Below are positions 5,462 through 6,894 of a stretch of 6,894 nucleotides of DNA, piece by piece. Source of the DNA: Armatimonadota bacterium (GTDB lineage Bacteria > Armatimonadota > UBA5829). Location: contig JAEWSK010000175.1 of NCBI GenBank assembly GCA_023398345.1, positions 1 through 6,894 of the forward strand. The letters run 5' to 3'. The stretch's first letter is position 1. Every line of letters starts with the position of its first letter. The notes beneath the pieces were generated by a model. The model saw only the letters and a program-made list of their open reading frames with translations. It searched no databases and had not been told where the DNA came from. A program made the position numbers and the translations under genes.

Positions 5462-6894
5462 TTGGCAGATATAAATATAATATTAGCTACTGACTGTGGC
5501 AGCACTACTACTAAGGCGATTCTCATTGAAAAACAAACTGATGATTATCGCCTTGTCGTTCGCGGAGAAGCCCCCACTACCGTAGAAGCTCCGTTCGATG
5601 ATGTTACCGTTGGGGTTGTAAACGCTATTCGAGAGGTCGAAGAACTCGCGGGGCGTAAAATTCTTGATGACGACGGACACGTCATAATTCGTGATGCCAA
5701 CTCGGCGAATGATGTAGGAGTTGATCTTTACTTATCGACATCGAGCGCGGGCGGCGGGCTTCAAATGACCGTTGCAGGTGTCGTAAAAGCGATGAGCGCC
5801 GAAAGTGCCGAACGTGCCGCATTGGGCGCGGGTGCAATTATAATTGACGTTATCGCTGTCGATGATGGGCGAAAAGACTACGAAAAAGTTCGTCGCATTC
5901 GCGAACTTCGGCCCGATATGATTTTATGTTCCGGCGGAACTGATGGAGGAACGGTTAAGCACTTAGTCGAACTTGCCGAGATGCTTGTGTCGGCTGATCC
6001 TAAGCCAAGGTTGGGCATTGGGGTGCGTCTGCCGGTTATTTATGCAGGCAACAAAGATGCTCGCGAGCCGGTAAAAGAAGTCTTAGATGACAAAGTAGAT
6101 CTAAGAATTGTCGATAATCTTAGACCGACATTGGATAGAGAAAATCTCGACCCTGCGCGTGAGGCAATTCACGAACTCTTTCTCCAGCATGTTATGCAGC
6201 AGGCCCCCGGCTATAGTAAGTTAAGTGATTGGGTCAGTTCAGGCATCATGTCCACCCCTAACGCAGTTGGCAAGATCATTCAAACCGTCGCTGAGCAGAT
6301 GCGCATAAACGTGCTTGCCGCCGACATCGGTGGAGCAACAACGGATGTGTTTTCGGTTTTTGGCGGGACATATAATCGCACAGTCAGCGCCAATCTCGGC
6401 ATGAGCTATTCTATTTGCAATGTGCTTTCTGAGGCGGGCACGTCCGGCATATCGCGCTGGGCTCCATTCGATGTCGATGAGGCGAGCCTGCGAAATACTC
6501 TGCGCAATAAAATGATCCGCCCGACCACAATTCCCCAGACCCTGCGCGACTTGCGAATTGAGCAGGCAGTATCTCGCGAGGCGCTGCGCCTTGCATTTGA
6601 ACATCATAAAACGCTTGCAAGGTCGCTTAAGGGCATGCAGACGGTTCGCACAGTCGGCGAGTTGATGGATCAGACGGAAACCGGTCAGACACTGGTCGAT
6701 CTGATGAGTCTGGATATGATTGTCGGCAGCGGGGGAGTTCTCAGCCATGCGCCGAGGCGTGTTGAGGCGGCATATATGATGCTGGATGCCTATCAGCCGG
6801 AGGGAATTACAATGCTTGCGGTGGATTCGATATTTATGATGCCGCAGCTTGGCGTGATTTCAACGGTTCACCCGGAGGCGGCGGCGCAAGTTTT
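5462..6894 (+). CDS. GlmL/MutL-type ATPase, reactivation protein for a B12-dependent mutase (cut by the right window edge)
   Basis: GlmL/MutL proteins are actin-fold (ASKHA) ATPases encoded with adenosylcobalamin-dependent glutamate mutase and some aminomutases, and are thought to act in reactivating the B12 enzyme; this is unrelated to the mismatch-repair MutL. The 477 visible residues carry the hallmarks in order: phosphate-1 motif ATDCGSTTTKAIL (Asp11-Lys18), SSAGGGLQM (94-102), CSGGTDGG (156-163), VIYAGNKD, phosphate-2 motif ADIGGATTDVFSV (Asp288-Asp295) and adenosine-type loop GSGGVLSHAPR (422 onward). All look intact. Classical GlmL is about 460 residues, so with the frame still open this is the longer form. 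The start is TTG 5462 with AGGTGA upstream. No mutase subunit or other B12 gene is visible; one would be expected to the right or elsewhere in the genome. The partner could be glutamate mutase or an ornithine/lysine aminomutase. Confidence 0.9.
   Translation, partial: MADINIILATDCGSTTTKAILIEKQTDDYRLVVRGEAPTTVEAPFDDVTVGVVNAIREVEELAGRKILDDDGHVIIRDANSANDVGVDLYLSTSSAGGGLQMTVAGVVKAMSAESAERAALGAGAIIIDVIAVDDGRKDYEKVRRIRELRPDMILCSGGTDGGTVKHLVELAEMLVSADPKPRLGIGVRLPVIYAGNKDAREPVKEVLDDKVDLRIVDNLRPTLDRENLDPAREAIHELFLQHVMQQAPGYSKLSDWVSSGIMSTPNAVGKIIQTVAEQMRINVLAADIGGATTDVFSVFGGTYNRTVSANLGMSYSICNVLSEAGTSGISRWAPFDVDEASLRNTLRNKMIRPTTIPQTLRDLRIEQAVSREALRLAFEHHKTLARSLKGMQTVRTVGELMDQTETGQTLVDLMSLDMIVGSGGVLSHAPRRVEAAYMMLDAYQPEGITMLAVDSIFMMPQLGVISTVHPEAAAQV

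Noticed and set aside
6239..6748. Minus-strand open frame of 169 residues.
   Set aside because: It is antisense to the motif-rich glmL-like gene and shows no domain or ribosome site.

Overview
The window (about half G+C, bacterial) holds seven genes, two of them cut by the window edges. It contains no rRNA, tRNA, insertion sequence or CRISPR array that I can see. The signals are chromosomal and metabolic: a GH94 disaccharide phosphorylase, a pseudouridine-5'-phosphate glycosidase, a MoeA-fold protein, a membrane-anchored cyclophilin, an exported LPP20-like protein and a GlmL/MutL-type mutase reactivation ATPase. The combination and the strong GGAGG-type ribosome binding sites would fit a deep-branching, Gram-negative-type bacterium (Armatimonadota or Chloroflexota came to mind), but nothing in the window fixes the phylum.

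Layout. 1-1399 (minus) is the N-terminal part of the GH94 phosphorylase. Divergent from it, 1498-2442 (plus) is psuG. Converging on psuG is a minus-strand run of three closely spaced genes, read from high to low coordinates: the cyclophilin-like protein (4604-3972), an acidic 57-residue protein (3892-3719) and the MoeA-like protein (3696-2500). A 210-bp divergent gap with a small palindrome separates this run from the exported LPP20-like gene (4815-5282, plus). A 179-bp gap follows, carrying a weak terminator-like hairpin and a 17-bp imperfect inverted repeat. The glmL/mutL-like gene then starts at a TTG (5462) and runs off the right end.

How the genes fit together. GH94 and PsuG both release a phosphorylated sugar from a glycosidic bond, but they share no obvious pathway and are on opposite strands. 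The most unusual part is the three-gene minus-strand run. Its MoeA-like protein keeps the MoeA fold along its length but has lost most residues used for molybdate insertion. Its cyclophilin lacks the catalytic arginine. Between them is an unrecognised small acidic protein, and no other molybdenum-cofactor gene is in view. This looks like enzyme folds reused for another role, and it is the best candidate here for something undescribed. The glmL-like gene predicts a coenzyme-B12-dependent carbon-skeleton mutase or aminomutase nearby, outside the window.
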